From NCBI GenBank assembly GCA_026214975.1, contig JAOBSW010001169.1:103185-167184 (forward strand): 64,000 nt of DNA, written 5' to 3'. Origin of the DNA: Gentiana macrophylla (Eukaryota > Streptophyta > Magnoliopsida > Gentianales > Gentianaceae). Below are positions 32,197 to 43,426 of this stretch, piece after piece. How positions within the stretch are numbered: position 1 is the stretch's first letter; each line of letters begins with the position of its first letter. The position numbers and the translations under genes were made by a program. The notes below the pieces were generated by a model. It was not told where the DNA came from. It worked only from the letters and a program-made list of their open reading frames with translations, and ran no database searches.

Positions 32197-33042
32197 TCTT
32201 GATGTTTTTATATCTTCTTTTGCCATTCAAACTTCTGATTTGTAATAACATTTATTTTAACTTTGGCTGGTCTTTTCGACCTGGCCTTGTTTTTGTAATA
32301 ACTTTATCTGATTTTGACATCTCTCTTAACTTATTGTCTTGACGTTTCTTAGTCTTTTTCTTGTCGAGCTCCTGGCTCTACTCGCTACTCGCTATTCATT
32401 TTATTTGCTATACTTGTTGTTAGTGTTGTGTTGCCCCCCAAGTGTATTATGAACTCTTGGTTCTTATTACACTTGAGATTGATGTGCTTGCCTTAGTCTT
32501 TTGCCCCTTAGGCTTAGTTGACCTTTGGCTGAGCATTTTAGTGTAAACTGTCCCTGATCTTTGGTCTTTTTCGCTACTCGAGCTCTTTTGGCCATCGACT
32601 GGGACAGGTGGCCCGACTATGCGAACCGCCCTTTTCTAGGCCTTTTTCGCCCCTCTGGGCTCGTTTGGCTTCGACTTGGACCAGGGTGGCCCGACTATGC
32701 GAACCGCCCTTTGCTTAAACCTTGTTTGCCTCTTGGGCTCGCTCGCTTTTAGCTTGGACCTTTGGCCCGACCATGCGAACCATCTTTATGCCTTTGCATT
32801 CGTCGCCCATTAGGCTAACTTTGCTTTGGCTTGTCTAGATTTCCGACCATGGATTTCTCTATTCGTTGTTAATTATTTTGCCTTTAACTTTTCGTCACAT
32901 TGGACTTGTATCGTTTTGGCTATAAATCCTAACAAACACGGAAAACGTCTCGAGAAAGCATACTTTTATTAGAATATCATAGATTGTCACATGGATTTAT
33001 TACAAGATTTAACATTAAGAGCAAATAAAAGTTCATAAAAGC
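32197..33042. other. Gypsy untranslated region between antisense ORF and integrase
   Basis: T-rich sequence with no clear ORF. Contains the tandem repeats at 32590-32830. Confidence 0.55.
32590..32830 (+). repeat. Tandem repeats in the gypsy untranslated region, period about 77 bp
   Basis: The motif GGCCCGACTATGCGAACC starts at 32610 and 32688, and as a variant (GGCCCGACCATGCGAACC) at 32764. Each is followed by a diverged TTGCCTCTTGGGCTCG-like segment. Periods are 78 and 76. A further degenerate copy may end near 32850. Confidence 0.85.
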
Positions 33043-34480
33043 TTATCTCAGACATAATACTTCCTCAGATTGTTGGCATGCCAATGTCGAGGAACAAGAG
33101 TCCCATCCGCCCGGCCAAGTTGATAAGACCCTTTGGGGTGGACTTTGAGAATCGATAAGGTCCTTCCCAATTCGAGTTAACTTTCCGGCCGCCTCTTGTC
33201 GACTTGCTTCATTCTTCCTTGAACCGGATCTCCGACCTTGAAGTATCGATGTCGACCCTCGAGTTGTAAGATTGAGAGATCTTTCGCTTATACCTTGCCA
33301 TTCGGCCGAGGCTATTTCTCTTCGTTCCTCGACTTTGCCCCTTCCTCGTCGGAGTTCGGGATCATTAGTCTCAACATTGTATGCCAAAACTCGAGGGATG
33401 GAACTCCGATCTCGGGCGGGTATCACCGCTTCACAACCATACACTAAAGAGAAAGGAGTTTCCCTGTTGATGAATTAGGAGTCATCTATACGACCATAGG
33501 ATGCTCGGAAGTTGAATTGCCCAATCTCGACCTTCTGCCTCTAGTCTCTTTTTTAGGCCCAGCTTGATCTGTCGATTAGTTTGCTCGACTTGACCGTTTG
33601 CTTGTGGATGAGCAACCGAGGTGAATCGCTGGTCGATATGGTATTCACTACACCATTCTTTAACTTTACGATCTTCAAACTGGGTACCGTTATCCGAGAT
33701 CAGAGCCTTCGGAATTCCATATCTGCAGAGGATGTCGACCCACAAGAACTTTTTGATGGTTGCAGCTTTGATGTCGGGTATAGCCTTGGCTTCGACCCAC
33801 TTTGTGAAGTAATCTACAGCAACAACCACATATTTAAGATTTCCCGGAGCTCGAGGTAGGGGTCCCACGATATCGACTCCCCACTGATCAAATGGCCATG
33901 CTGACGAGATGACATTCATGTCTTGCGCTTGTTGGTGGGAGATATTATCATGAATCTGACAAGTGTTGCATTTTTGGACAAGATTGTTCGCGTCTCGTTG
34001 CATCGACGGCCAAAAATACCCAGCTAACTTGCATTTTCGAGCTAACATTCTTGCTCCACAGTGATTTCCACACGCTCCTCTATGAATTTCCTCCAAGAGA
34101 TATTCGCCTTCATTTTCAGAGACACATCTTAACCATGGATTTACAAAGGATTTCCGATAAAGGATGTCGTCGAAGAACGATATCGAGTGGATCAAGTCGA
34201 ACTTTCCGGCTTGTATTTTATCGGTGGTAGTATTCCGTCTTTGAGATAGAGAGCGATCGAGTCCATCCACGTGGCTCTTTGAGTAATCGGTGGGCCTCTG
34301 TCTCGACGCGTAACTCCTATCGGTCGAGAATTCGACTAGAACCTTCTTACTCGACACGAAGTTTGAGGCCAACTTGGAGAGCGCATCGGCTCTCTTGTTC
34401 GACTTCGGGAATCTGCGCCGAATTGAACCGTTTTGAATTTTGGTATGAGGCTTTGGACAAGCTGCTAAGTAACTCTTCAT
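33043..34480 (-). pseudogene. Gypsy integrase
   Basis: Frame 34480-33482 (332 codons) carries the zinc-binding HCGARMLARKCKLAGYFW and CNTCQIHDN, then the core WGVDIVGPLPRAPGNLKYVV, DYFTKWVEAKAIPD and ALISDNGTQFED, ending with AHPQANGQVEQTNRQIK. The D, D and E catalytic positions are recognisable. The C-terminal part (33444-33043) begins MYGCEAVIPARD and then drifts through frame changes. A stop and frame shift near 33480 separate the two pieces. Confidence 0.88.
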
Positions 34481-35075
34481 GGTTTCTTCCTTAGCCTCAT
34501 ACTCCCTTTAACATGATTGACCACTAGTTGTGAGTCATCAGAATCGACAAATCTTCGACACCCATTTTCAAAGCGAGCTTTAAAACCGATAATCATAGCC
34601 TCGTATTCGGCCGTTGTTCGTTGCTTTGAAGTCGAAACGAAGGCGTAAGGGAATTCCTCGCCTCTCGGGCTTACCAGAAGGAGCCCTGCTCCTGCCCCCT
34701 CCTTGCTCGATGCTCCGTCGACTTGAAGAGTCCATTTTTCCTCTGGGCTTTGCTTTTCTTGATCGAGTTGGACGGAGATCCTTCGGCTAAAAATCCGCCA
34801 AGGCACTGTGCTTTTATCGCAGATTCGAGGGACGAACTCGATATAAATCTTCGGGCCATTTCAATCACCCACTTTGCCAATCGACTGAAGTGTCGGGTTT
34901 TGCCAATATTTGTTTTAGTGGTTGGTCGGTGACTACCACAATGGGATGAGCTTGAAAATAGGGCCTCGGCTTTCTCGAGGTGTGAACGACATAATGCTAA
35001 CTTCTCAAATTTGGCGAGTATCGGACCTCGGGCCATGCAAAGCCTTGTCGACAAAGTAGATTGGCACTTGGCCAT
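34477..35075 (-). pseudogene. Gypsy RNase H region
   Basis: Frame 34806-34477 has KWTLQVDGASSKEGAGAGLL, SPRGEEFPYAFVST and TTAEYEAMIIGFKA, an RNase H with the catalytic D and E. Its position just before integrase and its sequence type suit the additional archaeal-like RNase H of Tat elements. Upstream, 35075-34807 holds the degraded RT-linked RNase H and connection. Confidence 0.78.
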
Positions 35076-36189
35076 GTACCCTTCTCGGACTAGGACCGCA
35101 CTTCATCGCCTCCTCGCATACTGCCAAATAAACTAACAACTTTTCCCCTTCTCGAGGAGAAGTGAGGGTAGGCAATTCTGACAAATAAGTCTTCAACTCT
35201 TCAAAGGCTGTCTGACACTCATCATCCCAATGAAAAGGACTGGCCTTTCGGAGTATCTTGAAAAATGGTAAGGCACGTTTGTCAGGCGATCTCGATAGAA
35301 ACCTGTTGAGAGCGGCCATTCGACCCGTGAGCCTCTGTACTTCCTTGATATTTCGTGGTGCGGGCATGTTCTTCAATGTGTCGATTTTATCTGGGTTTGC
35401 TCGAATCCCGTCCTTCGAAATCATATAACCCAAGAACTTACCCGACCTAACTCCAAAAGTACACTTCTTCGGGTTTAATCTCATCTGCGTTTCTCTCAAC
35501 ACTTCGAAAACCTCTCGAGCATCGACTAGGTACTGGCTCATAGATCGACTCTTGATAAGCAAGTCGTCTACATAAACTTCCATACATCTACCAATTTGCC
35601 TTGCAAATATCTTATTGATCGCCTCTCGGTATGTTGCCCTGAAGATTCTTTAATCCGAATGGCATGGTCGCATAACAGAAGGTGCCGAATTCTGTGATAA
35701 ATGCAGTTTTCTCCGCGTCTCGAGGGTCCATTAGAATCTGGTGGTACCCTTTATACGCATCTAAAAAACCAAAAACTTCAAAATCGATGGTCGAGTCTAC
35801 TAACCTGTCGATCTTAGGCAACGGATATGAATCTTTTGGACATGCTTTGTTAAGATCTGTGAAGTCCACACACATGCGCCAACTGCCATCGGGCTTTTTG
35901 ACTAATACCGGGTTAGCTAGCCACTCTGGGTAGAATACCTCTCTCACGATCTGGTCGCCAATAGCTTGCCGACTTCCAACTCTATAGCTTCAAGTCGATC
36001 GGACGCGAAATTCCTCTTCTTCTGTTTGACTGGCTTTTTAGCCTGGTCAATCTCAAGCTTATGAACCGCGATGTCGGTAGATAACCCTGGCATGTCGGTG
36101 GCTTTCCAGGCAAAGATGTCTCTGAACTCGATTAGAAGCTTAACCAGTAGCTGTTTTTCTTTTTCTGGGATCCAAATCCCGACTTGCAC
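35005..36189 (-). pseudogene. Gypsy reverse transcriptase
   Basis: Three frames in order. 36189-35944 has the pre-RT segment (FAWKATDMPGLSTDIAVHKL). 35947-35612 has VLVKKPDGSWRMCVDFTDLN, CPKDSYPLPKIDRLVD and FLDAYKGYHQILMDP. 35583-35005 has the YVDDLLIKS active site, KKCTFGVRSGKFLGYMIS and FHWDDECQTAFEELK. Frameshifts near 35945 and 35600 break it. Confidence 0.88.
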
Positions 36190-36496
36190 ACACCGATCGC
36201 CCTCTCCTTCCCGTAGTCGGACGTTTGATCACGCACTGGAGACCCAACTCTTCTCCTCTTCTTCCTCCGGAATCGGTTCCTCGACTAAGACTTGTTGAAT
36301 CGCCATCTTCCCATTCATGACTACAGAGTTACAACTCCGAGCGACTTCAACATCTCCTTTTACTGTGGGAACCGTTCTCGGTAGGAAACTTCATGCTATT
36401 ATGGAATGTGGAAATGATAGCCGAAGGTCGAAGAGCGCTGGTAGATCTAGAATAACATTATAGCGAGATGGAGCCTTGACCACCACATAATTTAAT

Positions 36497-36706
36497 TCAA
36501 GTGTCCGTCCTTTCGCCGTCCCCAATCGTCGTGAGTAACTTTATCGAGCCCACGGGATGGATCGCTTGCCTGTGAATCCGAGCAGGGAGACGCGCATATG
36601 GGGCAAGGTCCTTCTCTTTCAACTTCATTGCTTGAAACGCCGAGTGGTATATGATGTTCATTGCACTCCCATTATCGATACTGCACTCGATACACGGGCT
36701 CGGCAA
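36497..36706 (-). pseudogene. Gypsy aspartic protease remnant
   Basis: SIDNGSAMNIIYHSAFQAM resembles the gypsy retropepsin region (usually DTGSSxNxL or DNGSSADIL). The frame is short and flanked by stops, so the protease is truncated. Confidence 0.65.
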
Positions 36707-37055
36707 ATAATCGCTTCAATGACTAACCCTTCGCTATGACTCTTGACTTGGGGATATCATCTCGAGGGCCGTATCCGACTTGCCGTGAATTGAAGCCGCT
36801 TTGCGCTCTCTCGAGCTACAAGTGGCTCTTATTTGGTCCGGTCTTTATCACTCTCACCGGGACCAAAGATTATGTTGACATAGTTAATCGGTCGATTGTC
36901 TTCATATCTATCTCGACCAAAATTTTCTCTGTTGTTTCCTTCTCGACCTGGGATCGATTCTCTCGAGGTGACCGATCCTTCGCCTCTCGACATCTCGACC
37001 TCGGTTCCTGCCTTGATCGGAGTTTTTCCTCTTGAATTCTCCACCCCCGGGCCCA
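36707..37055 (-). other. Degraded gag-protease linker
   Basis: Only short open frames rich in Arg/Glu. This is the normal position of the linker between the zinc knuckle and protease. No feature beyond that. Confidence 0.4.
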
Positions 37056-37537
37056 TCATATCGAGATCTCATCAACAACTTCGCCTAGCTTCCCTTCCCG
37101 AATGCAGACGTCGATATCTCTCTTCGTGTCGATACAATCCTCGGTTGTATGACCAATGTCTTCGTGAAAATCACAATATTTGTTTGCGTTCCTCTTTTCT
37201 CGAGGTTTTTTCAATGGTGGCGTTTTCCTCGCCAAGTTTTTTGAAAGCATAATCGACAACACCTCGATCGAGGTCGATTGAGTGGGATAAAGTCCTTATC
37301 ACGTGAGGGTCCCTTCTTGCCCCCACGGTGCGAGGTGGATGTGTCGATCACGGTCCCAAATCGACGGCTTACTCTCGACATCCCGCCTTTGGGTGATTCC
37401 TGCTCGGGCCTCGGGTGTCCTTCTTGGATTCCATCCACCGGATTGGGTGTGTGCCGCGCGACCTCTTCTTCCTTGTGTAATCGATGCACCACGTTGACGA
37501 TTCGCCCATAGTATGGGAACGTCTCGCTCAACTTCAT
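37056..37537 (-). pseudogene. Gypsy gag C-terminal part with zinc-knuckle-like motif
   Basis: Two frames. 37262-37056 carries YCDFHEDIGHTTEDCIDTK, a CxxHxxxGHxxxxC knuckle typical of Tat-type gag. 37537-37211 is a charged linker. Confidence 0.75.
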
Positions 37538-37588
37538 ATATAACTTAGTATTACGTAGCCCCCTACAAACGATGTGATCGGAAGTCGG

Positions 37589-38221
37589 TCATCTGCGTCG
37601 CCCTGACTGCATGGCCTCGAGATTAAACCTCTTCAAGTATTCCATCACTGTTTCATCTTTTTGCTGCCTCACGTTCATGAGGTGCGTGGCGCTCAGATGA
37701 AACTTCTTGTTGACTATAAACGCATCTCGGAACTTTCGAGCGAGCAAGGCAAAACTGGAGATCGACCCTGGTCGCAGCTTCGTGAACCATTCTCTTGCTC
37801 GACCTACGAGTAGCGTCTCGAACGCCCGACAGCGCATTGCATCGGGGGCCCCATCCAACCTCATTTGAGACAGATACCTGTGGAGATGGTCCTCCGGGTC
37901 GGTGGTGCCATCATAAGGTTCTATCTTTGGTATCTTAAACCCTTTGGGTTTAGGAAAGCTCTCGATCTCCTTCGTGAAGGGAGACTCGAGCCACAACGAT
38001 ACCTGATTCTTTCCCAAAATTGCATTCAGCTCTTCCCTGGCGCTGTCATCGTCCACTCTCTGGTGTTTTTGGTGAATCTCACGTCTCTTCCTTTCCACCG
38101 AGCTAGATGATGCGCTTATTTCATCCCCAGGAGTCTGTTTAGGCTTGTCCATTACGTCTTTCTGGCCGCCTTCCGCCATAGCTTCTTTCTGGGCGGCTGC
38201 TTCGCTCGCTCGCCATGGCAC
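37589..38221 (-). CDS. Gypsy gag (retrotransposon gag domain)
   Basis: 210 codons. After a charged N-terminus it shows PKIEPYDGTTDPEDHLHRYL, MRCRAFETLLVGRAREWFTKL, FRDAFIVNKKFHLSATHLMN and QQKDETVMEYLKRFNLEAM, the retrotransposon gag family pattern. The preceding frame 38507-38268 (MPPKKTASKTASKA) is probably the true N-terminus, separated by a frame change. Confidence 0.87.
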   Translation of the reverse strand: MPWRASEAAAQKEAMAEGGQKDVMDKPKQTPGDEISASSSSVERKRREIHQKHQRVDDDSAREELNAILGKNQVSLWLESPFTKEIESFPKPKGFKIPKIEPYDGTTDPEDHLHRYLSQMRLDGAPDAMRCRAFETLLVGRAREWFTKLRPGSISSFALLARKFRDAFIVNKKFHLSATHLMNVRQQKDETVMEYLKRFNLEAMQSGRRR

Positions 38222-38555
38222 AGATCGCCTCGGCTATTATCCTGGACATTACCTCCAAATTTGCCCGCTAACCGATCCGCAAGTGCCCGATATTCGGAGC
38301 AAGGGCTTGCTTTTTCGGGTTGGTGGGTCTCTGGACGGGATTCAAAACTGGATCTTTCTCCCCTTGTTGCTGCTGAGGATCGTGCTGAATAAGATCCAAG
38401 GCGGGATCTTCATCTCCTTGCATATCAGGCTCGATCGGCTCGTTCATCTGGGAGCCTTGATCGACTGCTTTGGATGCAGTTTTGGATGCAGTTTTCTTGG
38501 GAGGCATCGTGTTTTCGCGTATTCAATCAATAGAAGGCCCTCCTTCTAGCGCCAA

Positions 38556-39140
38556 TGACGATGACAAATTAAGTCACCTTGATGATTTGAGCCCTAATTT
38601 AATCTAGTGATGAACACACAAGAACCCTAATGCCAAAAAGAGGAATGAGGGTGGATTTTATGTATCTGGCCGAGTCCAAGACCGTATCTTGGATTGCCTA
38701 CGTATCTGCTACATTCCGGGAATCAAGCCTTACGTAGTTCCCGGATCTGGGGTATTTATAACGACAATACTTGCCTAAACCCAGGGTTAAGTCGGCTTGT
38801 GTTATTGTCATCTTTACCTTAAATGGGCGGGACCCTTGCCCAAGCTATATCGTGGGTGGGCTCGACGGTGGCGCGGACTCTGTCCTCGGTGTCGATACTG
38901 CCGACTTGCGGTGATCGACCCTAGACTCATTGTCCTACACTGCTAGCTGGTGTGGACTCTATCCTTATGGACTTGTCATCTCACACTGCTCGGTGTCGAT
39001 AGTCGATAGTCGTAACCTGGCTTTTACATGATGGCCTTGGCCTCGAGCCTGGGCATCGACATGGATATACTGGAGTTATTTTATAACATGATGACCAACC
39101 GATAGACGACACGTGGAGGGAGTGAAACCCTGTATCGTCA
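38556..39140 (-). repeat. Gypsy LTR, right copy (5' LTR)
   Basis: 585 bp, partner of 28908-29497. Primer-binding site on its inner edge at about 38541-38555. TSD GAAGG follows at 39141. Confidence 0.94.
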
Positions 39141-39402
39141 GAAGGCAACTTTAAAAATCGTTGAAATGAGTAAGCCAAACAAGGGAATGTTGTATTTCAA
39201 GTGTGATGTTTGCGGCTCTTTTGAATGGTGCAACCCGATTTGTAGAGGTGCCTATGATGAAGTTTCCTCAATTGAAAATATTGGTAGAGATGAAGATATA
39301 CATCGACTTCGTTTGGAAAAAATTGATGCAAAGATTGGGTGGTTGGTGGTGTTAGTAGTTGTAATTCTTGTGATGGTTGTGTTAGTTCTTGTGTTGAAGT
39401 GA

Positions 39403-40111
39403 GTTGAACTTCATTTGTAGTTGTAATTCTTGTGATGACAAGTAATGATTGTAGTTGAAATTCTTGTGTTAGTTCTTGTAGTTGTAATTCTTGTGATGGT
39501 TGTGTTAGTTATGTTGTTTGTTAATCTGTATGGGTTGTCACATGTTATGAATATTAAGAGTTGGAAAAAGCTATGGAATGTCAGGTTTTATGTTTGAGTT
39601 TTTTATGATGGCTGCATTTAGGTTGTCCTTTGAATAAAATTGTGTGCATTTGGTGGTTTTATAAGTGTATTTTGGTTAATTCTGGGCTTAGCATATTAAG
39701 TTACATCCTTTAAAAAAATTTATATGCATTTGATGATGCATTTGATTGCTGCAAACCCAATTTTCATAAAACAGTTTGCATTTCAAAAAAATTGGAATGC
39801 ACAATGCACAATAAAACAGTCTGCATTTCAAAAAAACTGGCTGCAAACCAAGTTTACATCAAAAAAATGCATAATAAACAGTTAAAACAGTTCACATGAA
39901 ACAGTTTGCATTTTGATGATGGCTGCAAACAAAGGATACATAAAACAGTTACCATAGCAAAGGATACATAAATGCGTCTCACAATCGTATTCCAAACATA
40001 GCTTACATATTATAATAGTACCAAGACACTTTCGGTAACAAAACACGTCGAGTCCAACAACACATCAATACGATTACAAAAGAACTTTCCATGTTTTATC
40101 ATACCCTGAAC
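39403..40111. other. MULE spacer between GRF ORF and transposase tail
   Basis: Low-complexity sequence with GTTGTAATTCTTGTGATG-type local repeats at 39357-39510 and AAACAGTTTGCATTT-like repeats at 39770-39930. No gene seen. Confidence 0.6.
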
Positions 40112-40564
40112 TTATTTCGATTGTGTTTTGCTAAACTTTTGAGCCAAGTTCATAACAACTCCGGGTTTGTGTGGCTTCAAAGGTACTTCAATTGTGCTTA
40201 CGGAAATAGACCCTCTAGGTGACCGTCTTGGTGGAGAACGTGGTTGTGCAACCATCGTGGAATCTCCAAGTTGCTTAGTCTTTGCCTTCGATATTACTGT
40301 CAACTTTTGCAACCTTGGTGATCTTCTTGGTGGGAAATCCTATAACAAGTCAAAGAAAATGCGAACATTACTTTCTAAACTTGTAACTGGGGAATAGTTA
40401 AAAAATCAGATCACATTTCATCAACACCGCCACAAAATCAACACCAACTACTTACATGTTGCCCTTTCTGTGTAACTTCTTCAATGTTTGATCTTTTGGG
40501 TGTCACTTGAGTTGGTTGCACTTGAGTTGGTTGATTACCACTTTGCTTGGACCTTGTAGCCTGC
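40112..40564 (-). pseudogene. C-terminal tail exons of the MULE transposase
   Basis: Two exon-like blocks on the minus strand. About 40564-40460 follows a TTTTGCAG acceptor and reads ATRSKQSGNQPTQVQPTQV. About 40340-40112 follows a TTATAG acceptor and ends LAQKFSKTQSK before a stop. They include a basic PPRRSPRLQKL stretch like the tails of plant MuDR transposases. They lie downstream of the captured apyrase pieces, so they would be the original 3' end of the transposase gene. Confidence 0.6.
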
Positions 40565-40599
40565 AAAATCAAAACAGAGACTCAATATGGCAACCATAT

Positions 40600-40865
40600 T
40601 ATCCACAAAAAACCAGACTTCTTAAAAACCTGTCTACATGAATCCAAAATCCGTCTTTGCACATCACTATTCAAACACCAAATTCATTCTTACCAAATTC
40701 AAACACCAAGTTCCCATCTTTAACCTTATATTCAAACACATGAATTCTAGTACCTGTACTCCCTCCATCCAGCACAATCCCATATCTCTTTTTTTCATAA
40801 TTTCTACTGTGAAACATCAATATATAACACATACAAGAAATAAACAAAGCAATTGAAGTATAAAT
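40600..40865 (-). pseudogene. Captured apyrase (GDA1/CD39 NTPase) gene fragments
   Basis: At the end of the 578-codon frame, after WVII, the sequence stops matching MULE transposase. It reads a hydrophobic segment (SIALFISCMCYILMF, like an apyrase signal-anchor) followed by YGIVLDGGSTGTRIHVFEY, the first apyrase conserved region (phosphate-binding DGGSTGTR). A GGTAAGA donor-like site follows. Then, in another frame at about 40605-40655, DVQRRILDSCRQVFKKSGF matches a later apyrase segment. Two separate parts of one host gene, with the DNA between them missing, mark a truncated capture rather than a working enzyme. Confidence 0.78.
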
Positions 40866-42407
40866 TATAACCCATCTTCTTTCATCCAATCCGCCTATGT
40901 CATCTAGTAAGAGTTCTAAAAACCATTTCCATGACTCGTACCTTTCCGCCTCAACAGCAGCAAAAGCTATAGGGTACATATTATCATTTCCATCCCTCCC
41001 GATAGCACTTAACAACTGACCTTTGAAACTACCTTTCAAAAAACAACCATCCAAGCCAATGATAGGCCTACACCCACTTAAAAAACCTCTTTTGCATGCA
41101 GATAAACAAACATAAAATCGCTCGAAGGTCTTTAGTGGTGTCTCACGAAGAATCTGTCCGTCACTATTCACTAAATCACCCACACCATTTGTTTGCAAGA
41201 CCATATCTTGAAACTTAATCTTGCATGTAGTTCCCGGATTTGTCTTGGATAGGGTGGCACAAAAATCATGCAATCTCTTATATTGGTCAGCATCAGTTCC
41301 ATTAATCATCTCCACTGCTTTCCTCTTAGCCTTGCAAGCCTGAGGGTAAGTGCAATCCACATTTAAATCCCTCTTCACCGCTTTCACCAAATTCTTCACT
41401 GAACATGTAGGGTCGTCCCTCACCTTTTCCACATATCTCTGTGCAATATATCTTGAATTACAATGCTTATTCATATATTGCCTACCACAAGTATGTTCGC
41501 CATGTAAGGATTTTACTTGAAAAAGTTGACCACCTTGAATTGGGGATGCATGAATCCTCCATGAGCACCCCTGATTACATTGAGCAGTGATCCTTTTACT
41601 TTCATTCTTTATATATCTTACTTCGTACCCATGTCTGACATTCCACTCTTTCAATGCAGTCCTAAACATCTGTGGGCTACTAAACTTCTGTCCAACTACA
41701 AAAGTAAAGTCCTGCTGTAAAAAATCTTCCTCTTCAATTACATCTTCTAACGGATTTCCATATCCATCAAGTAATTCCTCTTCCATATCGACTTTGTCGT
41801 TCCAATCATCTTCATTAATCTGGCTAGTCTCACTTGTACCTACATTAATTGGACCAACATTACTTGGACCAACATTTCCCGATGCAGATTCAATATTGAC
41901 CGACCTTTGAGTCCCTAACGGTGGTTCATTTATGTTTAAGGTTGTGGCTACATCATCTACATCCCCCAAATCCAAATCAATCTCATCAATATACAAGTCC
42001 TTCGGTTCATCCTCCTCACTAAGTTGTTCATCACCAGTATCCGCATAATCATCTGTTTGCTCTTGATCAGTGTCGTTGTTCATTTCGTCTACAATTTCAT
42101 TACTTACAACAGCAAATAACTCTAGAAAAGGCTTATCAAAATACTCAAAATGCATTACATGCATGGACGTATCATCTTTCACCTCAGTCAAACCTTGTTC
42201 CAAGTCACCATCAGGTTCTTTATAGTAAAATCTAGCATTATTCTTTGCATCCAGCTGTTTATGGATCCTATGAATAGTGCTTATTTTTAACACTTCTTCA
42301 ATTGACATGTCTTTCATTATGGAACACCCACCATTCACATATTCGATTTTTGGACTCTTAACAAAATATCCTCCAAAATGCATCCTCAATTCTATTCGTT
42401 CAGACAT
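40671..42407 (-). pseudogene. MuDR-type transposase, 5' two-thirds, fused in frame to apyrase sequence (578 codons)
   Basis: Residues 1-110 are a MuDR N-terminal domain (RMHFGGYFVKSPKIEYVNGG). An acidic linker runs 115-225. The Mutator DNA-binding domain is at about 230-305 (GQKFSSPQMFRTALKEWNVR, CNQGCSWRIHASP). A helical segment follows, then the start of the MULE transposase domain (IIGLDGCFLKGSFKGQLLSA with the first catalytic Asp at residue 453, and YESWKWFLELLLDDIGG). At about residue 514 homology stops and apyrase sequence begins. The second Asp, the Glu and the SWIM zinc finger are absent, so catalysis is not expected, although the DNA-binding part is intact. Confidence 0.87.
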
Positions 42408-43426
42408 CTGTCAATTAAAACATTAAACAATCGAAATAAGGACCAGAAAAATCACAGTCAATTGTAACAGTCAATTTCTAAACTATTCGTTCAGACTCCA
42501 AAAGGCAAATGAAAAATTTCCTGAATTATCATCCTTATTAATTGTTACATCATGCTTTTCACTTTTTCAATCAACAATCAGACTATTTGTTATGACAAAG
42601 GAAATACCATCTCAAGTATCTTGCATTTACAATTTCTCAAAACAGTACCACTATCACTAAGTTTTACACAATCTTACTTACAACCCCCAAAAGTTCGGGA
42701 CTCAAACTACACGGCCTTTTTCGCTCAAAGGTCACTAGCTGTCGAATACTCGAATGCAGTTCGTTGAGAAACTAGTACCCGACTTAATCATTTTGCATTT
42801 TCATTTCCTTACTGGATATCATATTTATACGTATTTATGAGCTCAACTACAAACCACAAGTCATTTACTGAAACTCTGAAAGACCATTATTCTTTGGCAA
42901 AGAGTTACAACTCATGCCTCATCCTTTATCATTTTAGATGAAGGTGAAAGAACTAAATCAAGATGATTAACTTATGTTCATCCCACTCCACTTGCATAAT
43001 AATAAAGCTTTTTATAACACCAAAAATCAAGCTCCAACAACAAACTTCAAGACTAAAGTTAAATCGGCAATTCAAATTCTAGCATATTGAAGATGCGAAA
43101 AAGCGAAACTCATTGGGATTTGAACATCAAATTCACAATAACGAAAAATATTTAAAGATTTCAAAAAAAATCGAACATTTCTCAATTTTCTTGAACAGAA
43201 CGCTCTGAATGGGGATCTCGCCACGCAGTCGATCTGATTCAAACTAATAAGTGCATGAGATCATAATAAACACGTATAATTTAAAAACAAAAAAAACATT
43301 GCAGCGACATTTTTCCAATTGAATCCTAAAAAAAATAACCCTACTTGATTCAACGCCAGAGTCCAGCTATGTTCTCTGCACAAAACCAAATCGGAAAATC
43401 GTAAAATTCGGTGAATCCAGCTATGG
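42408..43426 (-). other. MULE region upstream of the transposase start
   Basis: No coding region seen. Presumed leader and promoter of the transposase, between its ATG and the right TIR. Confidence 0.5.

Larger units (their letters stand above)
28908..39140 (-). mobile_element. Ty3/gypsy element, Tat-like, inserted in the MULE GRF ORF
   Basis: LTRs 28908-29497 and 38556-39140 start TGACGAT and end ATCGTCA. The TSD GAAGG is at 28903-28907 and 39141-39145. The primer-binding site beside the right LTR reads TTGGCGCTAGAAGGA on the minus strand. Order on the minus strand is gag, protease, RT, RNase H, integrase, which is the gypsy arrangement. An antisense ORF and a tandem-repeat region lie between integrase and the 3' LTR, as known for Tat/Grande/Ogre relatives. 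All ORFs carry frameshifts. Confidence 0.95.
28826..39402 (+). pseudogene. GRF-type zinc-finger small protein of the MULE, split by a gypsy insertion
   Basis: The first part (28826-28907) begins MSTNSRHGRNGGTRD and ends in a CCGRK motif. The second part (39146-39402) has GMLYFKCDVCGSFEWC and ends in a hydrophobic membrane-like tail before TGA at 39400. Together they fit the GRF zinc finger (CxCG ... C ... C, with an aromatic/W core) plus a C-terminal transmembrane segment, a small gene type often seen in plant MULEs and genomes. The gypsy element with its GAAGG duplication lies exactly between them. One TSD copy keeps the frame across the junction, so the frame was intact before insertion. 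Original length about 112 codons. Confidence 0.8.
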
